Positions 8,851 to 17,983 of a stretch of 64,000 bases of DNA are shown piece after piece (positions within the stretch are counted from its first letter, which is position 1; each line of letters begins with the position of its first letter). The position numbers and the translations under genes are program-made. The notes below the pieces were generated by a model, which saw only the letters and a program-made list of their open reading frames with translations, had not been told where the DNA came from and did not search any database. The DNA comes from Roseateles terrae. GTDB lineage: Bacteria > Pseudomonadota > Gammaproteobacteria > Burkholderiales > Burkholderiaceae_C. Location of the stretch: positions 496,001-560,000 of the forward strand of contig NZ_JACHXO010000003.1 of the NCBI RefSeq assembly GCF_014192155.1, given 5' to 3'.

Positions 8851-8913
8851 CGGAAAAGCGCCCGGGCGGAGCGATGCGTGTCCGTGGCGCAGAGCGTCCC
8901 GGATAATGACGCC

Positions 8914-9870
8914 ATGAGTGTCTCCAAGCCGCCGTCGAAAAAGCCCGCCCCGCGCGGAACCGGCACCGCCGCCAAGCCTTCGGGCTCGCGGTCCGCATCC
9001 TCTACCTCTTCCAGGGGCCCTTCCGGATCTGCGGGCGGCACCGCTGGCGGGAGTCGGCGTCAGGGGGCCACGACGGGGCCTGCAGGGTCGGGCCACGGCG
9101 CCAGTCGCTCCCAGGCGCAATCGCAGCCCTCGCGGCCCGCGGTGCCGCAGCGCCCTGCGTCCGCACCGGCCCATGCCGCGCGTGCGCCCCTGTCACCCCC
9201 GCGTTCACCGGCGCCGCCGGAGCCCTGGAGCGACGAGGATCTGGACGAACTCCAATCGCTGCTCGACGAAGTCGCAGCGCACGCCGAGCCGCTGGACGTC
9301 TCCATGCTGGACGGCTTCCTGGTCGGTGTGCTGCTGCAGCCCCGGCCGGTGGCCCTGTCGGCCTGGTGGCCCTGGGTGCTGGACAGCGAAGAGGGGCACG
9401 CGCCGGAAGGCGTCGATGCCCAGGCCTTGCTGCAGCTGGTGCATCGTCGCTACGGTGAATTGCGCCAGGCGATCCACGACCGGCAATGGTTCGACCCCTG
9501 GGTCTTCGAGCTGGACGAGGAAGCGTCCCCCTCCGACACGGTGCTGCCCTGGGTGGCCGGTTTTGCGCTGGCCACCGATGTCTTCCCCGGACTGATGGGT
9601 CTGGATGAAGGCCAACTGACGGAGCCGCTGGCGCAGCTCTACATGCACCTGGATCCGGAGGATCTGGAAGACGCCGACGCGCTGCTGGATGAAATCGAAA
9701 GCCTGGAGCCGCCGGAAGAGCTGGAGGAAGCGGTGGAGAGCCTCGTGCGGGCCAGTCTGCTGCTGGCGGATGTGTCGCTGCCGCAGGCCGCGCCGCGGCC
9801 AGCCCACCGCCCGGGCGCGCGTGGTGCCGGGCCTCGGCGAGGCGGCCCCCCGCACGGCCGGCGTGGCTGA
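8914..9870 (+). CDS. UPF0149 (YecA-like) family protein with disordered N terminus
   Basis: 318 residues. About the first 100 are Ser/Pro/Ala/Arg-rich and probably disordered. The UPF0149 region follows from DEDLDELQSLLDE, with the family core SMLDGFLVGVLLQPRPV and downstream VLPWVAGFALATDVFP. Molecular function is unknown. It ends in an Arg/Pro/Gly tail without the SEC-C zinc motif that its paralogue at 16998-17855 carries. ATG 8914 is chosen over one at 8848 because GATAAT (8902-8907) sits 6 bases before it, giving a likely leaderless start, and because the upstream codons look non-coding. It follows the candidate sRNA region. Confidence 0.75.
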   Translation: MSVSKPPSKKPAPRGTGTAAKPSGSRSASSTSSRGPSGSAGGTAGGSRRQGATTGPAGSGHGASRSQAQSQPSRPAVPQRPASAPAHAARAPLSPPRSPAPPEPWSDEDLDELQSLLDEVAAHAEPLDVSMLDGFLVGVLLQPRPVALSAWWPWVLDSEEGHAPEGVDAQALLQLVHRRYGELRQAIHDRQWFDPWVFELDEEASPSDTVLPWVAGFALATDVFPGLMGLDEGQLTEPLAQLYMHLDPEDLEDADALLDEIESLEPPEELEEAVESLVRASLLLADVSLPQAAPRPAHRPGARGAGPRRGGPPHGRRG

Positions 9871-10086
9871 CAGGCGCGGGAAGCCCGCGTTCAGCCGCGC
9901 GTTCACATAACGCCGCCACCCCCATCGCCTCGCACTATCAGCGGGGAAGGGAAGAACGCGGCGCGAGACGACGTTCCGGCTGGAGGACGCGAAGCCTTCC
10001 TGCGAGCGGTCGCAGGCGAACGCCCTGACGGCCGACGGCTGACGGCTACAGGCGCCACGGGCCGCTGACGCAGCCTGTCCCTGCGC

Positions 10087-11415
10087 CTACAGCGAGAACA
10101 AACGCGCGGCGTGCAGTCCCAACCCGGTGGCGACCGACGCAAACCGGTCGCCGCGCACCTGCTGCGCCTTCGGATAGTCCGACGCGATGCGCTCGGCCAG
10201 CAGCCGCAGGCCGGTGGAGCCACCGGTGAAATACAGCGCATCCACGTCGGCCGGGGTCAGTCCCGCCATGGCCACCGTCTCCCGACCAGCCGCGGCGATG
10301 CGCTCGATGTCCGACTGCAACGCACCCACCGCCGTCTCTTCCAGCAGTTCCACGTTCAGGCCCGACTCGATCAGCCCCAGGTCGATCTGGGTCCCGCCCC
10401 CGCCGGAGACGGCAATCTTGGCCTCTTCGGCGCGGTGCGCCAGCTCATGGCCCAGCCGCTCCTCCAGCACCGTCATCAGGCGCTGGTGGTGGCGCACGTC
10501 GCCGTAGAACGGCTTCATGTTGCGCAGCTCCATCACCCGCTGCGGGCTGTAGCAGGTGTTGATCAGGTGCCAGGTGGCGAGGTCGAAATAGATGCCGCTG
10601 GGCACTTCCCGCGGTGGCTGTCCCGGACGCGTCGGACCCAGGGCCCGGTATCCAAATTCCCGCAGAATGCCGGCCAGCTCGATGTGACGGTCGAAGTCAG
10701 TACCCGCTATGTGCACGCCATGATTGGCCAGGATGTCGTCCCGGCGCTCCAGCCGCTGCATCCGCTGCGGACCGACGCGCACCAGCGAAAAGTCGGAGGT
10801 ACCGCCGCCGATGTCGGCCACCAGCACCCGCTGTTCACGGGTGGCCTGCTGTTCGTAGTCGAAGGCGGCGGCGATCGGCTCGAACTGGAATTGCACGTCC
10901 TCGAAGCCCACCGCACGCGCGGCGTCCGTCAGCGACGCCTGAGCGGCGGCATCACGCGCCGGCTCGCCGTCCACAAAATACACCGGCCGGCCCAGCACCA
11001 CCCGGCGCGGCTCGACGCCTTCCTGCACCGCCTGACGGCGCAGATGCTTGAGGTAGCCCGCCAGCATGTCCGCATACTTGACGCCCCGGCCGCCGCCCAC
11101 ATCCGTCACCTGGTCGATCAGGCTGGAGCCGAGGATGCTTTTCATCGACCGCATCAGCCGGCCATCCACGCCTTCTTCATAAGCCGCCATTGCGGCCCGG
11201 CCGAAGGCGCGCGGCGGGCCGTCCGCATCGTGACGGCCTTCGGCGAAATAGAACACCGCCGTCGGCATGGTGGTGTGTTGGCCTTCCAGCGGCACCAGTC
11301 GCATGCCGCCGGTGGTCTGGCCGCCTTCCTGGGCAGGCACGGCCACGGCCGAGTTGGAAGTGCCGAAGTCGATGGCGCAGATGTCGCGCGGCAGGGCGGA
11401 GGAGGTGAAAGCCAT
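10087..11415 (-). CDS. Hsp70-family ATPase-domain protein, YegD-like
   Basis: 442 residues made up of the actin/Hsp70 nucleotide-binding fold alone; the peptide-binding domain of DnaK is absent. The phosphate-1 motif IDFGTSNSAVAVP is at the N terminus, phosphate-2 VADIGGGTSDFSL in the middle, and the adenosine motif YFTGGSTGLRLL near the C terminus. This matches E. coli YegD, a truncated Hsp70 homologue with no settled role. It stands alone on the minus strand. About 215 bases on its downstream side (9871-10086) hold only a small CGCGGG-AAG-CCCGCG hairpin (9875-9889) without a T-run. Confidence 0.85.
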   Translation of the reverse strand: MAFTSSALPRDICAIDFGTSNSAVAVPAQEGGQTTGGMRLVPLEGQHTTMPTAVFYFAEGRHDADGPPRAFGRAAMAAYEEGVDGRLMRSMKSILGSSLIDQVTDVGGGRGVKYADMLAGYLKHLRRQAVQEGVEPRRVVLGRPVYFVDGEPARDAAAQASLTDAARAVGFEDVQFQFEPIAAAFDYEQQATREQRVLVADIGGGTSDFSLVRVGPQRMQRLERRDDILANHGVHIAGTDFDRHIELAGILREFGYRALGPTRPGQPPREVPSGIYFDLATWHLINTCYSPQRVMELRNMKPFYGDVRHHQRLMTVLEERLGHELAHRAEEAKIAVSGGGGTQIDLGLIESGLNVELLEETAVGALQSDIERIAAAGRETVAMAGLTPADVDALYFTGGSTGLRLLAERIASDYPKAQQVRGDRFASVATGLGLHAARLFSL

Positions 11416-11511
11416 GATGCAGGCCGCGGGACCGCCGGCAGCAGCGCTACGGCGGCCCCTCGAAGATCAGAAGGGGGGCGCGGATTCTAGACCGGGTTGC
11501 CCCCCGAATGC

Positions 11512-12837
11512 TCAGGCCGCGACCTGGCTGCGGACCTTGGCTGCGGGCAATGCGTCACCATAAAAGCCGAAACTGAGTGCCGGACGCTGTCCGCTCATCA
11601 ATTCGGCCAGCGCGCGGCCGGAGCCGGCGCCATGCGTCCAGCCCAGGGTGCCATGACCGGCATTGATCCACAGGTTGGACGCCTTCTGGCTGCGGCCGAT
11701 GTAGGGCACGTTGGTCGGCGTGCTGGGCCGCAGGCCGGTCCAGAAGTTCGGCTCGGACGTGTCCGCCACGCCGGGGAACAGTTCCTCGTAGCGGCGCACC
11801 AGCGACTCGCAGCGCACTTTGGAGGTGGGGCTGTCCAGGCTGGTGTCCAGGCCCACCAGCTCGGCGGTACCGGCGATGCGGACATGGTCCCCCAGGCGCG
11901 AGATGGCGATCTTGCGGGCATCGTCCAGCAGCGAGATGGTGCTGGCCTGCTCCGGCTTGAGCAGCCGCATGGTGGCGGAATAGCCCTTGGCGGGATAGAT
12001 GTTGAGCGTCTCGCCCAGCGGCTTCATCAGCCCCGGCGCATACGAGGCCAGCGCCACGACGTAGGCATCGCCCTTGAGCCATTGCGACTGTCCGGTCTCC
12101 CGGGAGGTGACCTTCACGCCGCCCACTTCCTGGCCGCGGGCACCCGCCTGGGGCTGCAGCAGGTTGATGTCGTGATTCCACAAGAACTGCACGCCTCGCC
12201 GGGCGGCCAGCTGCGCCAGCGCCTGGGTGAACACGCGGGCATCGCCCGATTCGTCGCTGGGGGTGTAGGTGCCGCCGTGCACGTACTGCGAGGCATTGCG
12301 CAGCGCCGGCTCGATGGCCAGGACTTCCTCGCGTGACAGCACCCGGCGGTCCACGCCGTGACGGCGCATGATTTCCGCGCCCTGCGCACCGGCTTCGAAG
12401 TCGGCCTGGCTGCCAAAGAAATGCAGGATCCCGCGTTCCAGCCGGTTGTATTCAATGCCGGTCTCGGCCACCAGGGCCTTCAGCGACTCATGGCTGTAGC
12501 GCCCCAGATGCACCAGCTGCTCCACATTGCGCTCGAAAGCGGAGGTGGTGCACTGGCCCAGGAAGGACAGGCCCCACCGCCACTGGGCCGGATCCAGCCG
12601 CGGGCGGAAGAGCAGCGGCGCATCGTCCTTCAGCAGCCATTTGGCGACCTTGAACGGCGCACCGGCATTGGCCCAGGGCTCGCAGAAGCAGACCGAGATC
12701 TGGGCGCCGTTCGCGAAGGAAGTTTCCAGCGCCGCGTCGGGCTGGCGGTCCACCACGACCACGTCGTGGCCCTGCTCCATCAGATACCAGGCGGTATGCA
12801 CGCCGATGATGCCGGCACCCAGGACGATGACTTTCAT
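11512..12837 (-). CDS. dadA: D-amino acid dehydrogenase
   Basis: Flavoprotein that oxidatively deaminates D-amino acids such as D-alanine to 2-oxo acids, passing electrons to the respiratory chain from the inner face of the membrane. 441 residues. The FAD dinucleotide site GAGIIGVHTAWYL stands at the N terminus (MKVIVLGAGIIG), and DRQPDAALETSFANGAQIS is the typical DadA sequence after it. The C-terminal segment NLWINAGHGTLGWTHGAGSG is the conserved FAD-contacting tail. ATG 12837 is preceded by AAGGAG. It starts 14 bases after the LysE/ArgO-type exporter gene on the same strand, so the two look like an operon facing argP. There is no alanine racemase (dadX) next to it, unlike many dad loci. 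Confidence 0.92.
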   Translation of the reverse strand: MKVIVLGAGIIGVHTAWYLMEQGHDVVVVDRQPDAALETSFANGAQISVCFCEPWANAGAPFKVAKWLLKDDAPLLFRPRLDPAQWRWGLSFLGQCTTSAFERNVEQLVHLGRYSHESLKALVAETGIEYNRLERGILHFFGSQADFEAGAQGAEIMRRHGVDRRVLSREEVLAIEPALRNASQYVHGGTYTPSDESGDARVFTQALAQLAARRGVQFLWNHDINLLQPQAGARGQEVGGVKVTSRETGQSQWLKGDAYVVALASYAPGLMKPLGETLNIYPAKGYSATMRLLKPEQASTISLLDDARKIAISRLGDHVRIAGTAELVGLDTSLDSPTSKVRCESLVRRYEELFPGVADTSEPNFWTGLRPSTPTNVPYIGRSQKASNLWINAGHGTLGWTHGAGSGRALAELMSGQRPALSFGFYGDALPAAKVRSQVAA

Positions 12838-12851
12838 GCGGAACTCCTTGT

Positions 12852-13466
12852 TCAGCCCAATGGGCGCAGCAGCAATTGCAGGCCCAGGCAGGCCATCACC
12901 AGGGCGATCACGGCATCGATGCCGCGCCAGACCGCCGCACGGCGCAGGGGCGCCGCGACTGCCGCTGCGCCGAAGCCCAGCAGCGAAAACCACATCACCG
13001 AGGCCACACAGGCGCCGGCCGCAAAAGCCGCCCGGTCGCCGGACGGCTGCTGGGCCCCCACGGTGCCGAGCAGCACCACGGTGTCCAGATAGACATGAGG
13101 ATTGAGATAGGTCATGGCCAGCGTGCTGCCCAGCACGGCGCCCAGGCTGGCCGACCCCATCTGGGCCTGCAGACCGGCCTTGGGCGACAGGGCGCGACGC
13201 GCGGCGCTGGCGGCATAGACCAGCAGGAAGGCCGCGCCGCCGTAGCGGAACAGGGTCAGCAGCAGGGGGCTGGCGGCGATGAGGCTTCCCAGACCAAACA
13301 CACCCAGGCAGATCAGCACCACATCCGACAGCGCACACAGCGCCACCACTGGTGCGACATGCTGCCGCATCAGGCCCTGTCGCAGCACCAGCGCATTCTG
13401 GGCGCCGATGGCCACGATCAAACCGGCCCCGGTGAGCCAGCCTTGAAGGAGCGCGGTGCATGCCAT
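12852..13466 (-). CDS. argO: LysE/ArgO family amino-acid exporter
   Basis: 204-residue inner-membrane protein with about six helices, starting LLQGWLTGAGLIVAIGAQNA, the classic LysE/ArgO opening. ArgO exports arginine and LysE lysine. It is divergent from argP (123 bases between starts), the regulator that activates argO in E. coli, which supports an arginine or lysine export role here. The downstream dadA follows after 14 bases. Whether the real substrate is a basic amino acid or a D-amino acid linked to DadA cannot be told from sequence. Confidence 0.85.
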   Translation of the reverse strand: MACTALLQGWLTGAGLIVAIGAQNALVLRQGLMRQHVAPVVALCALSDVVLICLGVFGLGSLIAASPLLLTLFRYGGAAFLLVYAASAARRALSPKAGLQAQMGSASLGAVLGSTLAMTYLNPHVYLDTVVLLGTVGAQQPSGDRAAFAAGACVASVMWFSLLGFGAAAVAAPLRRAAVWRGIDAVIALVMACLGLQLLLRPLG

Positions 13467-13562
13467 GGGTGGATGAAAAGGGGCGAGTGCGGCCGTCGGC
13501 CACGAGGGAGGTCGAGTGGCGAATTGTGGTGGTGCGCTCTCCGTTCATGAAGCGGCATTAAT

Positions 13563-13575
13563 ATCTCAGCGAGAT
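13563..13575. promoter_or_regulatory. Inverted repeat in the argO/argP intergenic region
   Basis: ATCTC-AGC-GAGAT is a perfect 5-base inverted repeat that also satisfies the LysR T-N11-A pattern (T13562, A13574). It lies 15 bases before the argP ATG, suggesting ArgP binding and autocontrol. Inferred. Confidence 0.4.
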
Positions 13576-13589
13576 CATTAGGACAGCTT

Positions 13590-14522
13590 ATGAAAGACCT
13601 GGACGCCGCAGGCCTTGACTGCCTGGCCGCGCTGGCCGACGAGCGCAGCTTTGAGCGGGCCGCCGAAACGTTGGCGATCACTCAGAGTGCGGTGTCGCAG
13701 CGGCTGCGCAGCCTGGAAGCGCAGGTGGGACAACTGCTGGTGGTGCGCTCCCGCCCGCTTCGGCTGACCGAGCCGGGCAAGCGGCTGCTGCGCTACGCCC
13801 GCCAGCTGCATGCGCTTCGTTCGGATGTGGTGCGCGAGCTCGGCGTGCGAGGCGCCACGCCGGAGCGCCTGCCCATTGCGGTGAATGCGGACAGCCTGGC
13901 GACCTGGGTGCTGCCGGCGCTGGACCCGCTGGTGCAACGGGGCTTGCAGGAGGGTTTCGGCCTGGAGCTGGTGGTGGACGATCAGGACTTCACCCACGAC
14001 TGGCTGCGTCAGGGCGAGGTGCTGGGCTGTGTCACCACCGTGCGGCAGGCGCTGCGCGGCTGTGTGGCCCTGCCTTTGGGCGTGATGCGGTATGTGGCGG
14101 TGGCGAGCCCGGGCTTCGTGCAGCGGGAGCTGCCCGGAGGGCTCGGGGCTGCGTCAGTGGCCCAGGTGCCGTTCCTGGTCTTCAATCGGAAGGACGACAC
14201 CCAGCAGCACTGGGTGCGGCAGGCGCTGGGTTTGCGGGCGGCTCGGCTGAATGCGCGTTATGTCCCGTCCAGCGAGGCCTATGTGCAGGCCGTCACCCGG
14301 GGATGGGGCATCGGCGTGGCGCCGGAACTGCAGATCCGGCCCCTGCTGGAGCGCGGTGAGCTGGTGGTGCTGCGGCCCGACGTCCATGTGGAGGTGGCGC
14401 TGTATTGGCACCAATGGAAGCTGGGCGCGGACGGGGATGGCGCCCAGAAAGGACCGCCGTCCTTGCTGGACGAAATCGGCGAAGCGCTGGCGCTAGGCGC
14501 GCGGGAAGCGTTGGAGCGCTGA
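13590..14522 (+). CDS. argP: LysR-family regulator ArgP (IciA-like)
   Basis: 310 residues. The HTH at the N terminus contains AAETLAITQSAVSQRLRSLEAQ, and the opening LDAAGLDCLAALADERSFERA is characteristic of ArgP. A LysR effector domain fills the rest. In E. coli ArgP senses arginine and lysine and turns on argO. The divergent exporter gene here preserves that arrangement, so the assignment is supported by both sequence and context. The ATG at 13590 follows AGGACAG, a modest ribosome binding site. Confidence 0.88.
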   Translation: MKDLDAAGLDCLAALADERSFERAAETLAITQSAVSQRLRSLEAQVGQLLVVRSRPLRLTEPGKRLLRYARQLHALRSDVVRELGVRGATPERLPIAVNADSLATWVLPALDPLVQRGLQEGFGLELVVDDQDFTHDWLRQGEVLGCVTTVRQALRGCVALPLGVMRYVAVASPGFVQRELPGGLGAASVAQVPFLVFNRKDDTQQHWVRQALGLRAARLNARYVPSSEAYVQAVTRGWGIGVAPELQIRPLLERGELVVLRPDVHVEVALYWHQWKLGADGDGAQKGPPSLLDEIGEALALGAREALER

Positions 14523-14620
14523 ACACCGCGTTCAGCGGCGCTCATGTCTAAGGATCGGGTCCGGTGGTGCTAGTCGATGACGACCGCGTTCAGCGGTCCC
14601 CTTACGGGAGGGAACCCCGC

Positions 14621-14860
14621 TCAGCGATTCGAGGCCAGCTGGACCGGCGCCTCGGTGTCGCTTTGCACCGCCGCCCGAGACATGACATGAGGTGTGCGAG
14701 TAGCGGCGGGCACGGCCATTGCCGGATGCGGCGCAGCCACACCCAGACGCAGGCCTTGGCGCTCGTGGGCCTGTTGAACGTTCCCAGCGAGCCAGGTGGA
14801 CAGGGAGACGACAGTGCCGACGATGGTCCAGGTCAGCGATCGATGAATCAACGGAGACAT
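14621..14860 (-). CDS. Small hypothetical protein with one hydrophobic helix
   Basis: A possible 79-residue product from ATG 14860. Its N terminus MSPLIHRSLTWTIVGTVVSL is a plausible signal anchor or single membrane helix; the rest is polar and Ala/Pro-rich. The frame extends upstream to ATG 14911, but the extra codons are TGT/TTT-rich and look non-coding. There is no convincing Shine-Dalgarno. It lies alone on the minus strand after argP. I do not recognise a family, and the gene may be spurious. Confidence 0.35.
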   Translation of the reverse strand: MSPLIHRSLTWTIVGTVVSLSTWLAGNVQQAHERQGLRLGVAAPHPAMAVPAATRTPHVMSRAAVQSDTEAPVQLASNR

Positions 14861-15140
14861 GACGGGGGCACCAAAACACCAGTGCGCAAAAAGACACAAG
14901 GGTGGAAGCATAGTGATCCCCGTGGTCGGGGGGGCTCCTACCTAAGCGGGAGGAGTGGTTATTTCGCAGCACCCTGTTGCACTCTCAAGCCAATTTGTGT
15001 GGATTTGTGAACTGGTTTTTCTTGAGCCCCCAATTTGGGGATTTGCCTGAGGACAACTTCCCCCACACTGTGGCATAGCAACGGCGCAAGGAGCACCTCA
15101 GCGCCGGGCATCCACCCCGTGCTTTTTGACGAGGTCCATC
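14861..15140. other. Intergenic stretch, locally AT-rich
   Basis: This gap has an AT-richer core (about 14955-15050) than its surroundings and holds one clear palindrome, CCCCAA-T-TTGGGG at 15028-15040. It probably contains the promoter of the small gene at 15141, but I could not assign -35/-10 boxes with confidence. Confidence 0.4.
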
Positions 15141-15362
15141 ATGCGAATCGCCTCTGCTCTGCGCCTGTTCCGTCGTAACAGCTCTAGCACCCATGAGCCG
15201 GAACCGGCGGATATGGGCACCGCATTCGGCATGGAGGCGAGCTTCGGTGACGCCAGCGAATATGAAGATTTCCGCCGCAGTGACTACGGCCTGGAATCTC
15301 AGACCACGCCGACCGCGGCGGTGGAATCGCCGCTGTCCTGGATGACGTCCCGGCGCAACTGA
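15141..15362 (+). CDS. Small hypothetical protein
   Basis: 73 residues from ATG 15141, preceded by GACGAGG at a proper distance. The N terminus MRIASALRLFRRN is basic and amphipathic. The remainder is acidic and Ser/Thr-rich, without a hydrophobic segment. A hairpin directly after the stop supports it being a complete single-gene unit. I recognise no family and can suggest no function. A TTG 15 bases upstream is an unlikely alternative start. Confidence 0.55.
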   Translation: MRIASALRLFRRNSSSTHEPEPADMGTAFGMEASFGDASEYEDFRRSDYGLESQTTPTAAVESPLSWMTSRRN

Positions 15363-15365
15363 GCG

Positions 15366-15389
15366 CCTCCGTCCGTCCCCAGACGGAGG
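15366..15389 (+). terminator. Hairpin after the small gene at 15141
   Basis: CCTCCGTC (15366-15373) and GACGGAGG (15382-15389) form a perfect 8-base stem with an 8-base loop four bases after the stop codon. No T-run follows, so it may act as a weak terminator or a 3' stabiliser. Confidence 0.5.
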
Positions 15390-15497
15390 GATGAACTTCC
15401 ATGTGCGGTGGCGGATGGCTGAGCGGCTGATCAGCCGGAACGGCTCAGGCGGCCGCGTGGATGATCAGGCCCGTCTTCCGATCCGCAGATCAGCGGA

Positions 15498-15920
15498 TCA
15501 GCGGATCAACAGCACCGGCACGTCGCAGGTGGCCATGACTTTCGTTGCCACCGAACCCAGCACGAGGTTGCCCAGCGTGGTGTGCCCGTGCGAGCCCATC
15601 ATGAGCAGGTCGAACTTGTTCTTCGCCGCGATGGTGGAAATGACTTCCGACGCATGGCCGGTCTTCACCACGTATTTGACGTTGATGCCGCGCTTGTCCA
15701 TGAAAGCGCGGATCGGTTTGAGCACCTTGGCGGCTTCGTCGTCGTAGTACTCCTGCAGCGTGGCCTTGTCGAGCACGGCCGCCGCCCGGGGCGGCACCGG
15801 GGCCACCACATGCACCACGGTGAAGTCATGCACGTTGCCCAGCCATTCATCGTGGGTGGCCAGATAGGCCAACATGCGCTTGCTGTAGATGCTGCCGTCG
15901 ACAGCCACCAGGATTTTCAT
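15498..15920 (-). CDS. Universal stress protein, UspA family
   Basis: 140-residue single-domain Usp. It starts MKILVAVDGSIYSKRM, with the ATP-contacting Asp in VAVDGS, and ends with MGSHGHTTLGNLVLGS, which fits the G-2x-G-9x-G(S/T) motif of ATP-binding Usps. ATG 15920 is set by a strong GGGAGGG ribosome binding site; the frame upstream of it is not coding-like. Such proteins support survival in starvation, oxidative stress and low oxygen. It is a single gene. Confidence 0.9.
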   Translation of the reverse strand: MKILVAVDGSIYSKRMLAYLATHDEWLGNVHDFTVVHVVAPVPPRAAAVLDKATLQEYYDDEAAKVLKPIRAFMDKRGINVKYVVKTGHASEVISTIAAKNKFDLLMMGSHGHTTLGNLVLGSVATKVMATCDVPVLLIR

Positions 15921-16150
15921 GCCGCAACCCTCCCGAAGCGCCCTGTGGATGGGCGTGCAATGAGTGTGGCACCGAACCGCCTCGCAAAAACCTGGGGCTG
16001 TCGCGCAAAAGGCGGGGCACTGACATGTCGCAAAAACTGCCACGGGTCCCTCGAATCGGACCCATGGCGGCTGCGGCCCTGGCAAGTCGCTGCATTGGTC
16101 CGACAATGGTCGCTCCCCCGCCCTCTTGATCGACAACCCGTGTTTTCGCC

Positions 16151-16987
16151 GTGCGCCTTCAACTGATTTCGGACCTGCACCTGGAACGCCAGATCCATTT
16201 CGAGGCGGTCCCCCTCCCGGAGGCCGACCTGCTGATCCTTGCCGGCGATGTCGGCTCCTACCAGGCCGGGTCGGAACTGGTCACGGACGACTTCGGACTG
16301 GGGCGGTTTTCTCCGCTGCGACCGGACAGCGGCTGGAAACGGGTGCTGTATGTGCCCGGCAATCACGAGTTTGACGGCATGGAGTACGCGCCCACCTACG
16401 AGCGCCTGCGCCGGACCTGCGAGACGCTGGGCATCGAGTGGCTCGACCGGGAGGTCCTCATCATCGAGGGCGTGCGCTTCATGGGCACCACCTTGTGGAG
16501 TGACTTCGACGGGTTGGCAGCCCAGTTGCCGACGCCCACCCAGCAGCTGGCCGCGCGGGGCAAGGCCTTCCGCGCCGCCAACTACTACCTTCGGAAGTAT
16601 TCAACCTTGCGGGACGGCCAGCACCTGCTGGCAGAGGACCTGCGGGAGATGGCGCTGGACTGCCAGGCCTGGCTGCGCGAGCAGCTGGCCCAGCCGTTTG
16701 ACGGCAAAACCGTCGTGGTGACCCACTTTGCGCCCAGCCTGCGCAGCGCCGACCCGCGTTACGGGCTGGCGCCGGGCACGGCCGGCTTCTGCAACTCACT
16801 GGATGAGCTGATCCCGATGGCGGATCTGTGGATCCACGGTCATCTCCACTGCATGAATGACTATGTGGTGGAGACGCCGGTGGCGGGTTCTGAGCCCCAT
16901 CGGTGCCGGGTCGTCGCCAACCCGCTGGGCTATGCCCGCAAGGGCGAGCAGGAAGACTACCGCCCGAGGCTGATCGTCGAGATCTGA
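16151..16987 (+). CDS. Metallophosphoesterase, calcineurin-like
   Basis: 278 residues from GTG 16151. The dimetal-site motifs appear in order: SDLHLE (N terminus), AGDVGSY, PGNHEFDG, VVTHFAPS and GHLHCMND near the C terminus. These define a calcineurin-type phosphoesterase; the substrate is not predictable. The frame has no signal peptide, so it is cytoplasmic. It is divergent from uspA (230 bases between starts) and convergent with the UPF0149 gene, whose stop lies about 10 bases away. Confidence 0.85.
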   Translation: MRLQLISDLHLERQIHFEAVPLPEADLLILAGDVGSYQAGSELVTDDFGLGRFSPLRPDSGWKRVLYVPGNHEFDGMEYAPTYERLRRTCETLGIEWLDREVLIIEGVRFMGTTLWSDFDGLAAQLPTPTQQLAARGKAFRAANYYLRKYSTLRDGQHLLAEDLREMALDCQAWLREQLAQPFDGKTVVVTHFAPSLRSADPRYGLAPGTAGFCNSLDELIPMADLWIHGHLHCMNDYVVETPVAGSEPHRCRVVANPLGYARKGEQEDYRPRLIVEI

Positions 16988-16997
16988 GCGCCGGTGT

Positions 16998-17855
16998 TCA
17001 GGCAGCGCCGTGGCACTGCTTGAACTTCTTGCCGGAGCCGCAGTGGCAAGGGTCGTTGCGACCCAGCTTGGGCGTGTCGCGGCGCACCTGCTCCACATGG
17101 AAGCGCTGGGTTTCGGTCGCGGACTGCAGGTCCACCACCGTCAGCACCAGGTCTTCGATGGCGTCGTCCAGGTCCTTCAGCGGATGCTCGCGGTTCAGCG
17201 TCTCCACGATTTCGCGCTCTTCCGGTGTCTCGGCCGGCAGGTGGCGGTACAGACGGGCCAGCAGCGTCTGAATGTTGTCGTCCGCCTGCTCATGCAGGTC
17301 GGGGAAGGTCACCGCGGCGTATTCGAAGCCGCCGACCCACGGCAGCAGGGTTCGGGTGATCGGGTCAGTGGGGATGTCGTCCGCGTCACCCTCCTCCATG
17401 TCGTCCGCAGCGTCTTTGGCGTCCGTCCCCTCAGGGGCGATTGCTGTCGCTTCAGCCGCAGGCGGCTCCACCGGTTCACCGGATTCGCCCTGCCCGGCCT
17501 CGGCAACCTTGGCGGCCGCTTCGGCTTCGGCCTCCGCTTCCAGATCCAGCACCACCGGATAGAACCAGCCCTGCTCCAGCATGCTCTGGTTCAGGGACGC
17601 GTACCGACGCTCCACCAGGGCACGGATACGCGCCAGCCAGGCGGGATCCACCGTCTCCGGCAGGGGTTGGCCTTCGTAGTCGAAAATCGGGGGCAGCCAT
17701 TCCTCAATGGGAATCAGGCGCGGCTGCACCAGGACGCCGCACAGGTAGCCGTCCAGCATGGACGTGTCCAGGGACTGCAGCGGTTCAGGGGTCTGGGCAA
17801 GAAGTTCGTCGAGTTCAGCGAACTCGGCGTCGGTCAGGTCGTGGGCGATGCTCAT
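16998..17855 (-). CDS. UPF0149 (YecA-like) protein with C-terminal SEC-C zinc motif
   Basis: 285 residues. The UPF0149 core is at the N terminus ([20 protein letters not shown]), an acidic Ala/Glu-rich insert occupies the middle (about 105-165), and the protein ends with the SEC-C motif [19 protein letters not shown], the zinc-binding tail also found on SecA. Some YecA/SEC-C proteins associate with ribosomes and SecA; that link here is inference. The start ATG 17855 has no Shine-Dalgarno but GACAAT ends 6 bases before it, so a leaderless start is likely. It is a paralogue of the gene at 8914. Confidence 0.82.
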   Translation of the reverse strand: MSIAHDLTDAEFAELDELLAQTPEPLQSLDTSMLDGYLCGVLVQPRLIPIEEWLPPIFDYEGQPLPETVDPAWLARIRALVERRYASLNQSMLEQGWFYPVVLDLEAEAEAEAAAKVAEAGQGESGEPVEPPAAEATAIAPEGTDAKDAADDMEEGDADDIPTDPITRTLLPWVGGFEYAAVTFPDLHEQADDNIQTLLARLYRHLPAETPEEREIVETLNREHPLKDLDDAIEDLVLTVVDLQSATETQRFHVEQVRRDTPKLGRNDPCHCGSGKKFKQCHGAA

Positions 17856-17983
17856 GGCCGGATTGTCGCTGCGAATCGCCCGGCAGGCACCGCCAGGCCC
17901 GGTGGCAGCGCGGGCCGGTACAAGTTCACGTGGCATTCACGCGGCTTATGGAGCGGATTCCATCTCTTCATTGGCGGAGCGTC

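Noticed and set aside
9875-9889. Terminator after the first UPF0149 gene
   Set aside because: CGCGGG-AAG-CCCGCG is a real hairpin, but no T-run follows, and the 3-base loop is short. Not listed as a terminator.
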